From Polynucleobacter sp. (GTDB lineage Bacteria; Pseudomonadota; Gammaproteobacteria; Burkholderiales; Burkholderiaceae), in contig JAUYRJ010000085.1 in the NCBI GenBank assembly GCA_030696845.1, positions 1 through 40,873 of the forward strand: a stretch of DNA of 40,873 nt, in the 5' to 3' direction. Below the pieces are notes generated by a model. The model searched no databases, was not told where the DNA came from, and worked only from the letters and a program-made list of their open reading frames with translations. This document shows positions 37,682 through 40,873 of this stretch, one piece after another (the stretch's first letter is position 1; each line of letters opens with the position of its first letter). The position numbers were made by a program, and so were the translations under genes.

Positions 37682-38047
37682 TTAAGCTGCGGCGTTTACG
37701 ACGGACTTGATCCGCGTAACCAAAGCGGCAAACGCCTCTTTGTCCATGATTGCCATATCGGAAAGCACTTTGCGATCGAGTTCGATCTCCGCCTTCTTCA
37801 TGCCATTCATAAATACGCTATAGGTCATATCGTGCTCGCGAACGGCCGCATTAATACGGGCAATCCACAATGCGCGAAATACACGCTTTTTATTACGGCG
37901 ATCGCGGTAGGCATATTGCCCGGCACGCATAACCGCTTCTTTAGCGATACGGAATACATTTTTACGACGTCCGCGATAGCCAGTTGCGGCATCGGTGACT
38001 TTCTTATGACGGGCTCTTGCTGTAACCCCACGTTTGACTCTTGGCAT
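37682..38047 (-). CDS. rplT: 50S ribosomal protein L20 (bL20)
   Basis: 121 residues, very basic N-terminal helix ([16 protein letters not shown]) and conserved [22 protein letters not shown] and C-terminal DRKVLSDMA. Binds 23S rRNA early in 50S assembly and, in E. coli and Bacillus, represses its own operon by binding a leader that mimics its rRNA site. Follows rpmI by 25 bases. Confidence 0.98.
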   Translation of the reverse strand: MPRVKRGVTARARHKKVTDAATGYRGRRKNVFRIAKEAVMRAGQYAYRDRRNKKRVFRALWIARINAAVREHDMTYSVFMNGMKKAEIELDRKVLSDMAIMDKEAFAALVTRIKSVVNAAA

Positions 38048-38072
38048 TGAATTCTCCTAAATTAGTCTGAGG

Positions 38073-38270
38073 TTAAGCGTACGGAAGCATTGAGCGAATC
38101 GACTTAACGTCTGCTTTCGCCACTTCGGTTGAGCCACGCAAGTGACGCTTATTCTTGGTTGTTTTCTTGGTGAGGATGTGGCGTTTGAAAGCCTGACCTC
38201 GCTTGATCGATCCGCCTGCGCGAACCGTGAAGCGCTTTTTGGCGCTACTCTTACTCTTCATTTTGGGCAT
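38073..38270 (-). CDS. rpmI: 50S ribosomal protein L35 (bL35)
   Basis: 65 residues, [20 protein letters not shown] with the KRG...[17 protein letters not shown] stretch typical of bL35. A purine-rich GAAGGGGAA ribosome site precedes the ATG. The upstream spacer may hold the L20-responsive operator. Confidence 0.98.
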   Translation of the reverse strand: MPKMKSKSSAKKRFTVRAGGSIKRGQAFKRHILTKKTTKNKRHLRGSTEVAKADVKSIRSMLPYA

Positions 38271-38345
38271 GAAGTTCCCCTTCTTTCATTCGCGCTACTT
38301 AGGTGATAACCGACGGTTATTCTTCCTGTACCTAGAAACGCTTCT

Positions 38346-38367
38346 CACTGCCAGTGCCTAATGGCAC
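38346..38367 (-). promoter_or_regulatory. alternative hairpins in the infC-rpmI spacer
   Basis: Two inverted repeats share the bases 38354-38356: CACT-GCC-AGTG (38346-38356) and GTGCC-TAAT-GGCAC (38354-38367). Only one can form at a time. The spacer of 115 bases between infC and rpmI is where L20 represses translation in E. coli; that this is an L20 site here is inference. Confidence 0.35.
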
Positions 38368-38385
38368 CTCCCTACAAAAAACGAC

Positions 38386-38913
38386 TTAAGCCTTTACCTT
38401 GCGAATGGGCGCTAATACCATCACCATTTGCCGGCCTTCCATCTTGGGGAACTGTTCAACCTGGCCATGCTCTTGCAAGTCCAACTTCAAACGCTCCAAC
38501 ATCCGTACTCCGATTTCTTGATGGGCCATTTCACGACCCCGAAACCGCAGCGTAATCTTCGTCTTGTCACCGTCTTCCAAAAAGCGGATTAGATTGCGTA
38601 GTTTGACACCGTAGTCACCATCATCGGTGCCAGGACGGAATTTGACTTCCTTCACCTGAATCACCTTTTGCTTCAGCTTGGCTTCATGCTGACGCTTGGC
38701 TTCTTGGTACTTAAACTTACCAAAGTCCATTAAGCGGACTACCGGCGGCACTGCAGTCGGAGCAATTTCAACCAAATCGGTTTCTTTCTCTTCTGCCAAA
38801 GCCAGGGCTTCGTTCAATTTAACTACACCGAGGGCTTCCCCATCGATTCCAACCAAACGCACCTCGGGAGCAGTAATTTCCCGATTAATGCGCTGCAATT
38901 TTTCAGTAGCGAT
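38386..38913 (-). CDS. infC: translation initiation factor IF-3 (AUC start codon)
   Basis: 175 residues when started at the ATC at 38911-38913 ([19 protein letters not shown] follows). Reasons: AGAGGA lies 8 bases upstream, a TAG stop sits two codons upstream in frame so no earlier start is possible, and no ATG/GTG precedes the conserved RINREI. Rare start codons (AUU in E. coli) let IF-3 reject its own mRNA and regulate itself. Domains: N-terminal (about 8-80, [20 protein letters not shown]), linker helix, C-terminal (about 85-175, [15 protein letters not shown]). A TTG five codons later is the only competing start. Confidence 0.93.
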   Translation of the reverse strand: MATEKLQRINREITAPEVRLVGIDGEALGVVKLNEALALAEEKETDLVEIAPTAVPPVVRLMDFGKFKYQEAKRQHEAKLKQKVIQVKEVKFRPGTDDGDYGVKLRNLIRFLEDGDKTKITLRFRGREMAHQEIGVRMLERLKLDLQEHGQVEQFPKMEGRQMVMVLAPIRKVKA

Positions 38914-38959
38914 CTTCTAATTCCTCTATCAAAAACAATAAAAACCGTCACCCCCTAGC

Positions 38960-40873
38960 TTAATTCAGCTCGGGACCGACCTTCTGGGATATATCCTGCT
39001 GGAGTCGGGCAACGAATGCGTCTAAAGGCATTACGCCTAGATCCACTCCGCCACGGGCACGAACGGCTACCGTATTACTTTCGCGCTCTTTATCGCCAAC
39101 TACGAGCAAATAAGGGAGCTTTTGCAATGCGTGCTCGCGTATTTTATACGTAATTTTCTCATTCCGCAAATCTGCGTCTACCCTAAACCCTTGTTTTTTC
39201 AGCATTTGCTGGATTTCTTGGGCGTAAGCAGCTGAATTTTCGGAAATATTAAGGACCACCGCCTGTGTTGGAGCGAGCCAAACCGGCATATTTCCAGCGT
39301 GATTTTCAATCAAAATACCAATGAAACGCTCCAAAGAGCCCACGATCGCTCGGTGCAGCATCACGGGAACTTTGCGGGTATTGTCTTCGGCAACGTATTC
39401 CGCCCCTAGGCGAGCCGGCATCGAAAAATCCACCTGCATCGTGCCGCACTGCCATGAGCGACCAATCGAGTCTTTGAGGTGGTATTCGATTTTGGGACCA
39501 TAAAACGCACCTTCGCCGGGCAATTCTTCCCAGGTTTGGCCAGATGCCCGCAGAGCACCGCGTAATGCCTCTTCAGCCTTATCCCAAATAGCATCATCGC
39601 CAACCCGCTTGGCGGGGCGCAAAGCCAATTTAACCGCAACCTCCGTAAAGCCAAAATCAGTGTAGACCGCTCGAACCGCCCTATCAAAGCTAGCCACTTC
39701 CGGCTGAATTTGATCCTCAGTACAGAAGATATGACCATCGTCTTGGGTAAAACCACGAACCCGCATGAGGCCATGCAAGGCGCCGGACGGCTCATTGCGA
39801 TGGCATTGGCCAAACTCACCAAAGCGCAACGGCAATTCGCGGTAGCTATGCAACCCAGAATTAAAGATCTGCACATGCCCCGGGCAATTCATGGGCTTAA
39901 GCGCATACGAGCGATTCTCCGACTCGGTCGTGAACATATTTTCTTTGTAATTGTCCCAGTGGCCTGACTTTTCCCATAGGCCCCGATCCAAAATCTGTGG
40001 TGCTTTGACTTCCTGATAGCCCTCATCCTGATAAACCTTGCGCATGTATTGCTCAACGGTTTGCCAGATTGACCAGCCTTTTGGATGCCAAAATACAAGG
40101 CCTGGGGCCTCATCCTGAAAATGGAATAAATCCAGATGGCGGCCTAAACGCCGATGATCGCGCTTTTCGGCCTCTTCGAGCATGTGCAGATAGGCATCCT
40201 GATCCTCTTTTTTCAGCCATGCGGTACCGTAAATACGCTGCAACATCTCATTATTGCTATCGCCACGCCAATAGGCTCCAGCAAGCTTCATAAGCTTAAA
40301 AACTTTGAGCTTGCCGGTAGATGGGACATGCGGACCGCGGCAGAGATCAGTAAATTTACCTTCGGTATAAAGGGAAACGTCTTCCCCCTGCGGAATACTG
40401 GCAATGATCTCGGCTTTGTAGTGCTCGCCTTGATCCTTGAAAAATTGCACGGCTTCATCACGCGGCATCACGGTACGCGTTACTGGCTCATCTTTCTTGG
40501 CGAGCTCAGCCATGCGCTTCTCCAACGCCGCTAAATCGTCTGGGGTGAATGGCCGATGAAAGGAAAAGTCGTAATAGAAGCCATTTTCAATCACTGGTCC
40601 AATCGTAACTTGCGCCTCAGGAAACAACTCCTTTACAGCGTAAGCCAACAAATGTGCAGTGGAATGACGCACGATTTCAAGCGCTTCTGGGCTTTTATCG
40701 GTAATGATGGCCAATTGACTGTCACGCTCAATCACAAAACTGGTATCTACCATGCGCCCATCGACAACACCGGCAAGGGCTGCCTTAGCTAGGCCACTTC
40801 CTATGCTTTGTGCAACGTCCATGACACGCACCGGAGCTTCAAACTCGCGTTTTGATCCGTCCGGCAGAGTGAC
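38960..40873 (-). CDS. thrS: threonine--tRNA ligase (5' end outside the window)
   Basis: 637 codons are visible and the frame runs off the right edge, where the residues [14 protein letters not shown] belong to the N-terminal TGS domain; only a few codons are missing. The GTG at 40831 is therefore internal. Domains: TGS, the editing domain with [16 protein letters not shown] (HxxxH zinc-type) and Cys-containing [12 protein letters not shown], the class II core with the zinc ligand in MNCPGH, motif 2 [35 protein letters not shown], motif 3 [19 protein letters not shown], and the anticodon-binding domain. Followed by infC after 46 bases, as in E. coli. Confidence 0.97.
   Translation of the reverse strand, partial: VTLPDGSKREFEAPVRVMDVAQSIGSGLAKAALAGVVDGRMVDTSFVIERDSQLAIITDKSPEALEIVRHSTAHLLAYAVKELFPEAQVTIGPVIENGFYYDFSFHRPFTPDDLAALEKRMAELAKKDEPVTRTVMPRDEAVQFFKDQGEHYKAEIIASIPQGEDVSLYTEGKFTDLCRGPHVPSTGKLKVFKLMKLAGAYWRGDSNNEMLQRIYGTAWLKKEDQDAYLHMLEEAEKRDHRRLGRHLDLFHFQDEAPGLVFWHPKGWSIWQTVEQYMRKVYQDEGYQEVKAPQILDRGLWEKSGHWDNYKENMFTTESENRSYALKPMNCPGHVQIFNSGLHSYRELPLRFGEFGQCHRNEPSGALHGLMRVRGFTQDDGHIFCTEDQIQPEVASFDRAVRAVYTDFGFTEVAVKLALRPAKRVGDDAIWDKAEEALRGALRASGQTWEELPGEGAFYGPKIEYHLKDSIGRSWQCGTMQVDFSMPARLGAEYVAEDNTRKVPVMLHRAIVGSLERFIGILIENHAGNMPVWLAPTQAVVLNISENSAAYAQEIQQMLKKQGFRVDADLRNEKITYKIREHALQKLPYLLVVGDKERESNTVAVRARGGVDLGVMPLDAFVARLQQDISQKVGPELN

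Noticed and set aside
40831..40873. GTG at 40831 as thrS start
   Set aside because: The frame continues upstream to the window edge with clear TGS-domain residues ([14 protein letters not shown]), so the true start lies beyond the window.

Overview
The window is a stretch of ordinary chromosomal housekeeping genes from a beta-proteobacterium. Gene content and order (thrS-infC-rpmI-rplT-pheS-pheT-ihfA-merR-tRNA-Pro; cysS / DNA glycosylase / accA-tilS-lysC-tRNA-Ser; odhA-odhB-lpdA followed by zapE, a PHP phosphatase and trpS; dapA-bamC) fit Burkholderiales. Compact spacing, moderate base composition and protein sequences suggest a small-genome freshwater member such as Polynucleobacter. The genus is an inference from memory, not from a search. 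I see no insertion sequence, prophage, integrase, CRISPR array, toxin-antitoxin pair or rRNA.

Layout. Positions 1-6200 hold loosely spaced single genes: a truncated DUF1993 gene, a serine esterase, the NhaA antiporter, glutathione-dependent formaldehyde dehydrogenase, an AI-2E/PerM family permease and a CbiM-like membrane protein. Positions 6230-12221 are a leftward block: cysS, an AlkA-type DNA glycosylase, accA, tilS, lysC and tRNA-Ser(GCU). Positions 12292-14477 run rightward: a TPR protein, a cyclophilin and lpxH. suhB (leftward) is divergent from trmJ and cysE (rightward). A SlyD-like isomerase is divergent from a JmjC ribosomal oxygenase, followed by a small Ala/Pro-rich lipoprotein with its own promoter and terminator.

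Positions 19318-30756 are a long leftward run in transcription order odhA, odhB, lpdA, zapE, PHP phosphatase, trpS, methyltransferase, dapA, bamC. Gaps are very short and the last junctions are ATGA overlaps. It joins the 2-oxoglutarate dehydrogenase complex (TCA cycle) to cell division, tRNA charging, lysine/peptidoglycan precursor synthesis and outer-membrane assembly.

Positions 30757-32380 are the most regulatory part: a DNA-binding protein combining an excisionase/MerR-type HTH with a degenerate receiver domain, and an H-NS family protein, both next to AT-rich DNA with dyad symmetries. Positions 32381-40873 are a leftward translation block: thrS (start outside the window), infC, rpmI, rplT, pheS, pheT, ihfA, a MerR regulator, a VOC protein, tRNA-Pro(GGG) and a thioesterase.

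I found no convincing undescribed multi-gene system. The observations most worth a second look are the HTH-receiver regulator with upstream palindromes, a four-cysteine Fe-S-like motif in TrpRS, the AUC start codon of infC, a tetraloop hairpin in the leader of the repeat-containing lipoprotein, and a long AT-rich hairpin between hns and the thioesterase.
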